From NCBI GenBank assembly GCA_963205465.1, contig CAUJKG010000103.1:1-22324 (forward strand): 22,324 nucleotides of DNA. The letters are read 5' to 3'. How positions within the stretch are numbered: position 1 is the first letter of the stretch; the number at the start of each line of letters is the position of its first letter. Positions 6,930-14,395 of the stretch are shown piece after piece. The notes beneath the pieces were generated by a model. It had not been told where the DNA came from and did no database searches. It saw only the letters and a program-made list of their open reading frames with translations. The DNA is from Pseudomonadota bacterium (GTDB taxonomy: Bacteria > Pseudomonadota > Alphaproteobacteria > Rhizobiales > Xanthobacteraceae). The translations under genes and the position numbers were made by a program.

Positions 6930-6967
6930 CGAGTCTCGGGAGAGCCGTGAGACTCACCCGGGACTCG
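6930..6967. repeat. Inverted repeat with three GANTC sites after smc
   Basis: CGAGTC (6930-6935) pairs with GACTCG (6962-6967), extended by CGGG/CCCG; alternatively GAGTCTC (6931-6937) pairs with GAGACTC (6949-6955). GANTC, the CcrM target, occurs at 6931, 6951 and 6962. No T-run follows on the minus strand, so it is a weak candidate as the smc terminator. Confidence 0.5.
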
Positions 6968-6974
6968 GAGCAAA

Positions 6975-9900
6975 TCAGCCCGCTTCGCGGAAGTTCTGTG
7001 CGGTCTGCAGGTCCACGGATACCAGTTGCGAAACGCCCCGCTCGGCCATGGTGACCCCGAACAGCCGGTCCATCTTGGCCATGGTGATCGGGTTATGCGT
7101 CACGGTGACGAAGCGGGTGTCGGTCTGCCGGGTCATTTCTTCCAGCAGATTGCAGAACCGCTCCACGTTCGAATCGTCGAGCGGCGCGTCGACTTCGTCC
7201 AGCACGCAGATCGGCGACGGGTTCGTCAAAAACACTGCGAAAATCAAGGACATGGCGGTCAGCGCCTGTTCGCCGCCCGAAAGCAGCGAGAGCGACTGCG
7301 CCTTCTTTCCGGGGGGCTTCGCGATGATATCGAGGCCAGCTTCCAGCGGATCTTCCGACCCGGTCAGTACAAGTTCTGCCGTACCGCCCGAGAAGAGGCC
7401 GGTGAAGAGCTTCTTGAAGTGCTCGTTCACGGTCTGGAATGAGGCGGTGAGGCGCTCGCGCGCTTCCTTATCCAGGCTCTGGATGCCCTGGCGCAGCCGT
7501 TTGATGGCCTCGACGAGATCGTCGCGCTCGGTGGTGAGGCCGACATGCTGCTTTTCGACTTCGACGAGCTCTTCGTCGGCGCGCAGGTTGACCGCGCCGA
7601 GCCGCTCGCGCTCGCGCTCAAGGCTCTCGAGCTTGGCCGCGACTTCCGCGGGCTCCGCTTCCGCGCCCTTGGTGTCGAGGGCCTCCGCGATCCGTTCTTC
7701 GGTCGGCTCGCCGCCCAGCACTTCGGATACTTCGCGGATGAGGTCGTTCCGGCGTGCGCGCGCTGCTTCGAGCCGCGCTTCGTCGCGGGCGGAGACTTCG
7801 CGCGCGGCGGAGAGCGCGTTACGAATTTCGCGCTCGACCTTGTCGGCTTCGGCAAGGATCTGCTCGGCCGCGATGAGTTTGTCGTCGGCTTCGCGCTTGG
7901 TTGCTTCGGCGGCGGAAATTTCGGTCAGGAGCGCATTGCGCTGCTCGGCGAATTTCGCCGGTGCTTCGTCGAGTGCTGCCCGCTCTTCCTTGGTTTCGCC
8001 GATGCGCTGCTCGATCGAACTGATCTGCAGCCCGGCGCGCTCCTCGCGCTCGCGCCAGGACGCGCGCTCGGTTCCGATCGAGGACATGCGATGCGCGCGC
8101 GCTGCGCGTTCGCGCTCGATCCCATCGATGTCGGCTTTCGCGCCGGTATAGGCGGCGCGGTCGTTGGTCAGCCGGGTGCGGACCGCGTTCAGCGCGGCTT
8201 CCGTCTCCGTGATCGTGGGTAGTGTGGCAAGCAGCGTCGCGGTTTCAGCCGTTGCTGCTTCGATCTCGCTCTGGTTTGCGAGGAGACGCGTGCGCGCCTC
8301 GGAAAGTGCCGAAAGCCGCGACTGATGCTCCACCGCCGCGCGCTCCGCATCGGCAAGCGCATGCAGTGCCGTGTCGTTCGCGCTTTGCGCGTTCCGCCAC
8401 AGCCCGCGCGCATTCATTTCCGCGTGTTCGGCGGCGGCAAGTTCGGCCGCGGCAGTGTCGTTATCCGCTTTCGCTTTTGCAACGGCTTCGCGGGCCGCGT
8501 TTACCTCAAGGTCGAGTTCAGCAAGGCGATTGCGCGCGGCGAGGCGGCGTGCGGCCGCGGTCGGCGCGTCGGCGGTGACAGTGTAGCCGTCCCAGCGCCA
8601 CAGATCGCCTTCCTTGGAGACGAGGCGCTGGCCGACCTGCAACTGCTTGCGCAGTTCGGCGCCATCGGTGCGCGACACCACGCCGATCTGCTTCAGCGAG
8701 CGGATCAGCGCATCGGGAGCGCTCACATGCAGCGTCAGCGGCTCGACGCCTGTGGGCAACGAGGGATCGCCTTCGCCCGCATCCGCGCCGGCCCAGTGCA
8801 TGGGCGAGGCGGCATCGAACGGCGCATCGAGTTCGTCGCCGAGTGCCGCGGCAAGGGCGGCCTCGTAGCCGCTTGCGACCTGCACCTGATCTACTGCTGG
8901 CGGAAACAGCGTTTTCGACTGCTCGCCCAGCATCTTGGCGAGCGTCCGGGATTCCGTTTCCAGCCGGTGCAGGTTCTGCTCCGCGGCCTGCAGCGGCTTG
9001 CGGGCGAGATCGAGCGCCTGCACCGCGGCTGAGCGTGCGGCTTCCGCGCGAAGCGCGTCGGCGTCGGTCTTGCTTAGATGTTCCTGCGCGGCAGTGGTCG
9101 CTTCGCGAAGACGCGCGAGCTCGCCGCCGTTTGCAGCGATACCCTGACTGGTTTCCTGCTCGATCTGGGCGATTTCGGCGGCGATCTTTTCCAGCCGGCC
9201 GCGATAGCTGTTCACCGAGCCTTCGAGCGACCCGCGCTTGGCGACGAGCGAGGCAAGCTCGGCCGTCGCCTGGTCGAACGCCTTTTCGGTCGAGGCGAGC
9301 TGCTGCTCGGCCGCGACCAGGCGCTCGCGCGCGGCGGCTTCGCCGCCTGCGACCGCGTTTTCTTCGGCCGTGAGGGCTTCTTCCTCGCGCACGAGACGCG
9401 CCAGCACTTCGACCGCATCGTTGGCAAGCGCGCGCTCGCGCTCGATGTCGGCGGAAAGCTGCGCGAGCCTGCGGTCCAGTTCTTCCGCGCGATGCTTGGC
9501 GCGCGCTTCTTCCTTGTCGAGTTCGGCGCTCGCGGCATTGAGGCGCTGCAGTGCCGCGCCGGCAATCACCGCGGCTTCGCGGGAAGGATTGATGTGTTCG
9601 GAGACTTCCGTCTGTTTGCGGCTTGCCTCGAGGTGAAGCTGGGTATGCTCGGCGACCGCACGCACCGCGAGATCGCGGGTCTGCTCGGCTTCCGTGATCT
9701 GCGCTTCTGCTTCGCGCCAGCGCAGCGCCATCAGGAGTGCCTGGCGGCGGCGGATTTCGGCGGAAATGTTCTTGTAGCGAACCGTCTGGCGGGCCTGACG
9801 CTTCAGGCTGTCCATCTGGGTTGCGATCTGGCCAATCACGTCTTCGAGGCGCTGGAGATTGGTTTCGGCCGCCTTCAGACGGGTTTCGGCCTCGTGCTTG

Positions 9901-10427
9901 CGCGCATGCAGGCCGGAAATTCCCGCGGCTTCTTCCAGAATGCGGCGGCGGTTTTCCGGCTTCGCATTGATGATTTCGCCGATCTGGCCCTGACGGACCA
10001 GCGCCGGCGAGCGTGCGCCGGAGGAGGCGTCGGCAAAGAGCAGTTGCACGTCACGGGCGCGGACTTCGCGGCCGTTGATGCGGTAGGCCGAACCCGCCTC
10101 GCGCTCGATGCGGCGGGAGACTTCGAGGACGTCGGCATCGTTGAACTGCGCGGGCGCCTTGCGCTCGCTGTTGTCGACCACGATCACGACTTCAGCGGTA
10201 TTGCGCGGCGGCCGGTGCGTGGAGCCCGCGAAGATCACCTGATCCATGTCCTGCGCGCGCATCGCCTTGGTGGAGCTTTCGCCCATCGCCCAGCGCAGCG
10301 CCTCGACGATGTTGGATTTGCCGCAACCGTTCGGGCCGACGATGCCGGTGAGCCCCGGTTCGATCACGAACTCGGAGGGCTCTACGAAAGACTTGAAGCC
10401 GATAAGCTTTAAACGCGTGAACTGCAT
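6975..10427 (-). CDS. smc: Chromosome segregation protein SMC
   Basis: The condensin-type ATPase that organises and separates chromosomes with ScpA and ScpB (not in this window). The 1150-residue protein has an N-terminal head with Walker A GPNGCGKSN (31-39), then a long Ala/Glu/Arg/Lys coiled coil. A hinge lies at about 505-630, followed by the returning coil. The C-terminal head carries the ABC signature LSGGEQ (1049-1054) and Walker B ICVLDEVD (about 1073-1080), followed by the D-loop and a VTHN switch His. The start is ATG 10427 (MQFTRLKLIGFKSF), the typical SMC N-terminus. The frame stays open 27 codons upstream but reads as basic non-SMC sequence. A weak AAGG lies 10 bases before the ATG. 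Confidence 0.97.
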   Translation of the reverse strand: MQFTRLKLIGFKSFVEPSEFVIEPGLTGIVGPNGCGKSNIVEALRWAMGESSTKAMRAQDMDQVIFAGSTHRPPRNTAEVVIVVDNSERKAPAQFNDADVLEVSRRIEREAGSAYRINGREVRARDVQLLFADASSGARSPALVRQGQIGEIINAKPENRRRILEEAAGISGLHARKHEAETRLKAAETNLQRLEDVIGQIATQMDSLKRQARQTVRYKNISAEIRRRQALLMALRWREAEAQITEAEQTRDLAVRAVAEHTQLHLEASRKQTEVSEHINPSREAAVIAGAALQRLNAASAELDKEEARAKHRAEELDRRLAQLSADIERERALANDAVEVLARLVREEEALTAEENAVAGGEAAARERLVAAEQQLASTEKAFDQATAELASLVAKRGSLEGSVNSYRGRLEKIAAEIAQIEQETSQGIAANGGELARLREATTAAQEHLSKTDADALRAEAARSAAVQALDLARKPLQAAEQNLHRLETESRTLAKMLGEQSKTLFPPAVDQVQVASGYEAALAAALGDELDAPFDAASPMHWAGADAGEGDPSLPTGVEPLTLHVSAPDALIRSLKQIGVVSRTDGAELRKQLQVGQRLVSKEGDLWRWDGYTVTADAPTAAARRLAARNRLAELDLEVNAAREAVAKAKADNDTAAAELAAAEHAEMNARGLWRNAQSANDTALHALADAERAAVEHQSRLSALSEARTRLLANQSEIEAATAETATLLATLPTITETEAALNAVRTRLTNDRAAYTGAKADIDGIERERAARAHRMSSIGTERASWREREERAGLQISSIEQRIGETKEERAALDEAPAKFAEQRNALLTEISAAEATKREADDKLIAAEQILAEADKVEREIRNALSAAREVSARDEARLEAARARRNDLIREVSEVLGGEPTEERIAEALDTKGAEAEPAEVAAKLESLERERERLGAVNLRADEELVEVEKQHVGLTTERDDLVEAIKRLRQGIQSLDKEARERLTASFQTVNEHFKKLFTGLFSGGTAELVLTGSEDPLEAGLDIIAKPPGKKAQSLSLLSGGEQALTAMSLIFAVFLTNPSPICVLDEVDAPLDDSNVERFCNLLEEMTRQTDTRFVTVTHNPITMAKMDRLFGVTMAERGVSQLVSVDLQTAQNFREAG

Positions 10428-10577
10428 AGGTTTTGGGCCTTGTGGCGCGCCGCTTGTGGCGCGATTCGGGTGCCTCGTGACGATGGGGCGAGCGACCGGT
10501 CGCGGCAAGCCGCCCGGGGCACTTCGAATAGCCGACGCTGGGGATAGCGTGCCGGAAAAGCCCCGCTAATCCACTAC
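10428..10577. other. Gap between smc and the DsbA-like gene
   Basis: A 150-base spacer between two minus-strand genes. No clear terminator follows the DsbA-like stop and no convincing promoter precedes smc. The sequence is GC-rich, and its coding potential in the smc frame is probably spurious. Confidence 0.4.
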
Positions 10578-11231
10578 TTATTTAATCAGCGGGTCGATGA
10601 CTTTCGAGAGGGCGTCGATCGAGGTGTCGCCGTCGATCTTGGTGGTGCCGTTGATGAACAAGGTCGGGGTCGCATCGACGCCGAAGGTCTCGAAGCCGCG
10701 GACCGCAACCATCTGGATTTCCTGCGCTAGTTTCTTGTCGCTCAGGCATTCGCGGAACTTTTCTTCGGTGATGCCAGCCTGATTCGCGAGCTTCAGGAGC
10801 ACCGGGATCGGGTCGGCGGTCGCAGCCCAATTGCGCTGCGTTTCGAACAGCGCCGACGTCATCGCGAAATACTTATCGTTGCCGGCGCAGTGCGCGAGCA
10901 TGCCGGCCGCGATCGAAAGCTCCGCCGGAGCGGTCGGGAATACGCGGAAAATGAACTTCACCTTGCCGGTGTCGATGTATTTTTCCTTGAGCTTCGGGAA
11001 GGTGTTGGCGTGGAAGTTCGCGCAATGCCCGCAGGTGAAGGAGGCATATTCGACGATCGTGACCGGCGCGTCGTCCTTGCCGAGGATGTGGTCGCCGAGC
11101 GGGCCGGGCTTATGGAGTTCCGCCGGGTCGATCTTCTTGGCGCGGTTTTGCGCGAGGGCCGTGCCCGGGAACTGGGACAGAACGGCTGCGGCGCTGATGC
11201 CAGCGACAATATGGCGGCGGGAAACGGACAA
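10578..11231 (-). CDS. DsbA family thiol oxidoreductase, exported
   Basis: A periplasmic thioredoxin-fold protein, probably making or isomerising disulfides. The 217-residue form starts at TTG 11231, with GGAGG five bases upstream; another TTG at 11252 has no comparable ribosome site. The N-terminus (MSVSRRHIVAGISAAAVL, then a cleavage region near AQ) is a signal peptide with a twin-arginine-like SRRH, so Tat export is possible. The active site is Cys67-Gly-His-Cys70 (SFTCGHCANF), and the cis-proline loop is DATPTLFING. It resembles the single-domain 'DsbA family / thioredoxin domain' proteins next to DUF721 and smc in rhizobia rather than E. coli DsbA itself. Confidence 0.9.
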   Translation of the reverse strand: MSVSRRHIVAGISAAAVLSQFPGTALAQNRAKKIDPAELHKPGPLGDHILGKDDAPVTIVEYASFTCGHCANFHANTFPKLKEKYIDTGKVKFIFRVFPTAPAELSIAAGMLAHCAGNDKYFAMTSALFETQRNWAATADPIPVLLKLANQAGITEEKFRECLSDKKLAQEIQMVAVRGFETFGVDATPTLFINGTTKIDGDTSIDALSKVIDPLIK

Positions 11232-11316
11232 GACGGCCTCCGGGGGGTTCAAGGTTTGCTGGACCTAGACTGCGGGCCTGATTGTGGCAAGCGTGCGATG
11301 CTCCGCTTGCGAGCCG

Positions 11317-11811
11317 CTATTCCTTCTTGCCGCGCCCGCGGATCAACGCGCCGAGCCGCGCCACCGAATTGCCGAGCGCGTCATCCTCAAAATTGCCGAT
11401 GGCACGGCGGGTATTCTCAATCTCGGCGGCAGATGGCTCCTTGCGTGCCGGTGGGCGCTTGCGGCGGAACGCAACCGGACCTTGCCGGATTGCAAGGCGT
11501 CCCACGCATTTCCATCCGAAATAGCGGTTCACGCGGTCGAGGATCACGGGCTGGAGATGCTGGATTTCCAGCGCATAAGCGCCTTCAACCCGTATTTGCA
11601 GCACACCGACCGAATCCGGATCGTCGCGCCGTGGCCAGGCGAGCTTGATGGGCTCCGAACGCTTCGCGAGGTCCTCGCCGACGATCTCCGGCCAGTGCGT
11701 GACGATCTCGACCGCGGCGAAGCCTTGCCGCTTGAACGCGTCGCCCACCGTCCGGCCGACAAGATCGGCAAGCGGGGAGGCATTGCGCGGGCGTTTGGTC
11801 GGCACGGCCAT
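11317..11811 (-). CDS. DUF721 (DciA-like) protein
   Basis: A 164-residue protein starting at ATG 11811, with GGAG about eight bases upstream. The frame stays open 36 codons further, across the mutY promoter area and start, which is unlikely to be translated. The DUF721 core occupies about residues 10-115: LADLVGRTVGDAFKRQGF, a WPEIVGEDLAKRSEP segment, then LQIRVEGAYALEIQHLQPVILDRVNRYFG. The C-terminus is basic. DUF721 includes DciA, the loader of the DnaB helicase in many bacteria, so a replication role is possible but not shown here. It is divergent from mutY with only 38 bases between the starts. Confidence 0.85.
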   Translation of the reverse strand: MAVPTKRPRNASPLADLVGRTVGDAFKRQGFAAVEIVTHWPEIVGEDLAKRSEPIKLAWPRRDDPDSVGVLQIRVEGAYALEIQHLQPVILDRVNRYFGWKCVGRLAIRQGPVAFRRKRPPARKEPSAAEIENTRRAIGNFEDDALGNSVARLGALIRGRGKKE

Positions 11812-11849
11812 CTTTGCGACTCCGGCTGGTTTCGGCGTAGAGCTTCCGC

Positions 11850-12974
11850 ATGCGCGAAACAAGCCGGACACGAAGTGGAGAGCGGGTAAAGGCGAAAGCC
11901 GCGCCGGACGCTGCGACATTGCTCGCCTGGTATGACGTTTCCGCTCGCGTCCTGCCGTGGCGCGCGCGAGGCGGGGCGAAGCCCGATCCCTATCGCGTAT
12001 GGCTTTCCGAAATCATGTTGCAGCAGACGCGGGTCGAAACCGTGCTGCCTTATTATGCGAAGTTTCTTTCCCGCTGGCCGGATGTGACGGCGCTGGCAAA
12101 CGCGCGGCAGGAAGAAGTGCTCTCGGCCTGGGCCGGGCTCGGCTATTACGCGCGCGCGAGAAATCTGCATGCCTGCGCGAAGGCGGTAGTGGCGGAATTC
12201 GCTGGCATCTTTCCGGAAGACGAAATTGAGCTGCGCCGCTTGCCCGGCATCGGCGCTTATACGTCGGCGGCGGTTTCGGCGATCGCATTCGGCCGCAAGG
12301 CAACGCCGGTCGATGGCAATATCGAGCGCGTGATGTCCCGGCTCTTCGCCGTGGAAGAAAAGCTGCCGGCCGCGAAGAAAACACTCGCGCGTCTCGCCGC
12401 CGAGCTGACGCCCGCGCTTCGCGCCGGAGATTTTGCGCAAGCCTTGATGGATCTCGGCGCCACGATCTGCACGCCGAAGAAGCCCGCTTGTGCGATCTGC
12501 CCGTGGCTGGAGCCTTGTGTGGCGCGCGGGCGCGGCGATCAGGAAACATTTCCCCGCAAGGTGGAGAAAGCCGAGGGCAAATTGCGCAAGGGTGCGGCCT
12601 TCGTCGTGCTGCGCGAGGACGATCACATCTTGCTGCGCACGCGCGGCGAGAAGGGCTTGCTTGCCAGCATGACCGAAGTGCCGGGCAGCGAATGGAACGC
12701 GGAATATAAAGAGTCGACGGCGTCAGCGCCGATGCGCGGATTGAAGTGGCGCAAAGTCTCCGGCGTGGTCCGCCACGTTTTCACGCATTTTCCGCTCGAG
12801 CTGACGGTTTATTTTGTACGGGTGCCGAAGAAGGCCGGCGCGCCGAAAGCCATGCGCTTCGTCCCGCTCGATGAACTCGACCGCGAAGCCTTGCCCAGCG
12901 TGATGCGAAAGGTTATCGCCCACGCGCTCGAATTTTCTTCGGAACCAGAGTTCACAAGGAGCAAGCAGGAATGA
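11850..12974 (+). CDS. mutY: A/G-specific adenine glycosylase MutY
   Basis: Removes adenine mispaired with 8-oxoguanine in base excision repair. The 374-residue protein has the HhH-GPD fold: catalytic Glu54 in LSEIMLQQTRV, the helix-hairpin-helix LPGIGAYTSAAV (131-142), and catalytic Asp155 in TPVDGNIERV. The iron-sulfur cysteines are 207, 214, 217 and 223 (C-x6-C-x2-C-x5-C). The C-terminal Nudix-like domain that recognises 8-oxoG includes VRHVFTHFPLEL, the equivalent of the FSH loop. The ATG at 11850 is the first start and gives about 20 extra residues. The stop overlaps the RidA-family gene by four bases (ATGA). Confidence 0.96.
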   Translation: MRETSRTRSGERVKAKAAPDAATLLAWYDVSARVLPWRARGGAKPDPYRVWLSEIMLQQTRVETVLPYYAKFLSRWPDVTALANARQEEVLSAWAGLGYYARARNLHACAKAVVAEFAGIFPEDEIELRRLPGIGAYTSAAVSAIAFGRKATPVDGNIERVMSRLFAVEEKLPAAKKTLARLAAELTPALRAGDFAQALMDLGATICTPKKPACAICPWLEPCVARGRGDQETFPRKVEKAEGKLRKGAAFVVLREDDHILLRTRGEKGLLASMTEVPGSEWNAEYKESTASAPMRGLKWRKVSGVVRHVFTHFPLELTVYFVRVPKKAGAPKAMRFVPLDELDREALPSVMRKVIAHALEFSSEPEFTRSKQE

Positions 12975-13321
12975 GCATTCAACGCATCGAGCCGGGTCCG
13001 CGCATGGCGCAGGCGGTGGTTCACAACAACACCGTGTACCTGGCCGGTCAGGTTGCCGACAAAACCAAGGGCAAGAGCGTCACCGAGCAGACGAAGGAAA
13101 TCCTCGAATTCATCGACGATCTCCTGAAGCAGGCCGGCACCGACAAGACCAAACTCCTGCAAACGCAGATTTTCCTTCCCGACATTTCGAACTTCGCCGA
13201 AATGAACAAGGTCTGGGAAGGTTGGGTGTCGCCGGGCAACGTGCCCGCGCGCGCGACCATCGAAGCCAAACTTGCCTCGCCCGAATACAAGGTCGAGATC
13301 ATGGTGGTGGCAGCCCGCTGA
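12971..13321 (+). CDS. RidA/YjgF/YER057c/UK114 family protein
   Basis: A 116-residue protein of the trimeric Rid fold. RidA deaminates reactive enamine/imine intermediates released by PLP enzymes. The family Arg is Arg94 in NVPARATIEAKL, and the downstream Glu109 (KVEIMVVA) matches the conserved acid. It therefore has the residues for imine hydrolysis, although sub-families beyond RidA have other or unknown roles. The ATG overlaps the mutY stop, with AGGAG nine bases upstream. A strong terminator follows 43 bases after its stop, closing a two-gene mutY operon. A link between the two functions is not obvious. Confidence 0.9.
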   Translation: MSIQRIEPGPRMAQAVVHNNTVYLAGQVADKTKGKSVTEQTKEILEFIDDLLKQAGTDKTKLLQTQIFLPDISNFAEMNKVWEGWVSPGNVPARATIEAKLASPEYKVEIMVVAAR

Positions 13322-13363
13322 AAATATAGGCTTTGCGCGAAGCCGCGCGAAGGGAACAATTAG

Positions 13364-13405
13364 CGCGGTGGCGGCTTAACAGCCGCCGCCGCGTTTTTTA
13401 TTTTG
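13364..13405 (+). terminator. Strong intrinsic terminator of the mutY-RidA operon
   Basis: A 13-bp stem (CGCGGTGGCGGCT at 13364-13376, AGCCGCCGCCGCG at 13381-13393, one wobble pair) with a TAAC loop is followed by TTTTTTATTTT. The tail ends about 12 bases before the next GTG start. Confidence 0.92.
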
Positions 13406-13416
13406 AGTCTCTTTCC

Positions 13417-14295
13417 GTGCACATAAAAATCGGTTTCGACATCGTTTACGAATGCACCCAGCCAACGCCCATGGTGTTGATGCTGAACGTGCATCCATCG
13501 CGGCAGCACGACCTGGTCGAACCCGATACGCTGCAATTCTCGCCTCACGTTCCGGCGCGCAGCTATCGCGACGTCTTCGGCAATATCTGCACGCGGATCG
13601 TGGCGCCGGCCGGCGCGCTGCGCATCTTCACCGATACGATCATCAACGACACCGGCACGCCGGAGCCCGTGGTGCCCGATGCGATGCAGTCCGACATCGC
13701 CGATCTGCCCGACGAAGCGCTGAGCTATCTCTTGGCCTCGCGCTATTGCGAGACCGACAAGCTTGTCACGACGGCCTGGTCGCTGTTCGGCAACACCCAG
13801 CCTGGCTGGCCGCGGGTGCAGGCGATCTGCGATTTCGTCAATGCGAAAATCCGCTTCGGCTATCCGCATGCTTCGGCGACCCGCACCGCCGCTGATGCGC
13901 TTTCCGATCAGCGCGGGGTTTGCCGCGACTTCGCCCATCTCGCCATCACGCTCTGCCGCTGCATGAATATCCCTGCGCGCTATTGCACCGGCTATCTCGG
14001 CGACATCGGCGTTCCGCTCGATCCCGCGCCGATGGATTTCTCGGCCTGGTTCGAGGTCTATCTCGGCGGCAAATGGTATGCCTTCGATGCGCGGCACAAC
14101 ATGCCCCGGATTGCCCGCATTCTGATCGGCCGTGGCCGCGATGCCGCCGATGTCGCGATCTCCACCACCTTCGGCCAGAACAGGCTCCGCAAGTTTACGG
14201 TCTGGACCGATGAACTGCCCGGGCCGGATGGATCGGTAGCGCCGGTGGTGCAGCCGCCTTCGCCGAATTCGTCGAGCTTGCCGGTCTCGATTTAG
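13417..14295 (+). CDS. Transglutaminase-like domain protein (bacterial transglutaminase N-terminal + core)
   Basis: A 292-residue cytosolic protein with no signal peptide. GTG 13417 gives HIKIGFDIVYECTQPTPM, the conserved N-terminus of this rhizobial family; the longer frame from 13333 would run through the terminator. The N-terminal beta domain covers about 1-90. The core holds the nucleophile Cys169 (RGVCRDFAHLAI), then ARYCTGYLGD, and the acid is probably Asp224 (YAFDARHN). The usual catalytic His of an HAW-type motif is Ser209 here (DFSAWFEVYL). His227 lies nearby in DARHN. It could be a peptidase-like amidase or an altered enzyme. The ribosome site is poor (GAG about nine bases before), and its promoter must overlap the preceding terminator or lie upstream. 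Confidence 0.88.
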   Translation: MHIKIGFDIVYECTQPTPMVLMLNVHPSRQHDLVEPDTLQFSPHVPARSYRDVFGNICTRIVAPAGALRIFTDTIINDTGTPEPVVPDAMQSDIADLPDEALSYLLASRYCETDKLVTTAWSLFGNTQPGWPRVQAICDFVNAKIRFGYPHASATRTAADALSDQRGVCRDFAHLAITLCRCMNIPARYCTGYLGDIGVPLDPAPMDFSAWFEVYLGGKWYAFDARHNMPRIARILIGRGRDAADVAISTTFGQNRLRKFTVWTDELPGPDGSVAPVVQPPSPNSSSLPVSI

Positions 14296-14316
14296 TTACC
14301 TTGAGAACGCGTTTTC

Positions 14317-14346
14317 GTTTGCATAGGGCAAACTGCATCCTCTAAT
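14317..14346 (+). promoter_or_regulatory. Candidate promoter with an inverted repeat for the antiporter gene
   Basis: TTTGCA (14318-14323), a 17-base spacer and TCTAAT (14341-14346; five of six bases) form a plausible promoter about 43 bases before the ribosome site. GTTTGC-ATAGG-GCAAAC (14317-14333) is a perfect 6-bp inverted repeat overlapping the -35, so it could be an operator. Confidence 0.4.
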
Positions 14347-14395
14347 TGAATAAGCGCGTGCGGACGGGTCTGTGCGTAGCCATCGACGAGGATGC

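Noticed and set aside
9078..10412. Long plus-strand frame opposite smc
   Set aside because: It is antisense to the SMC N-terminal head and coil, has no family motif, and reflects the skewed composition of smc.
11232..11252. Earlier TTG start for the DsbA-like gene
   Set aside because: It has no comparable ribosome site, while TTG 11231 has GGAGG at five bases and gives a clean signal peptide.
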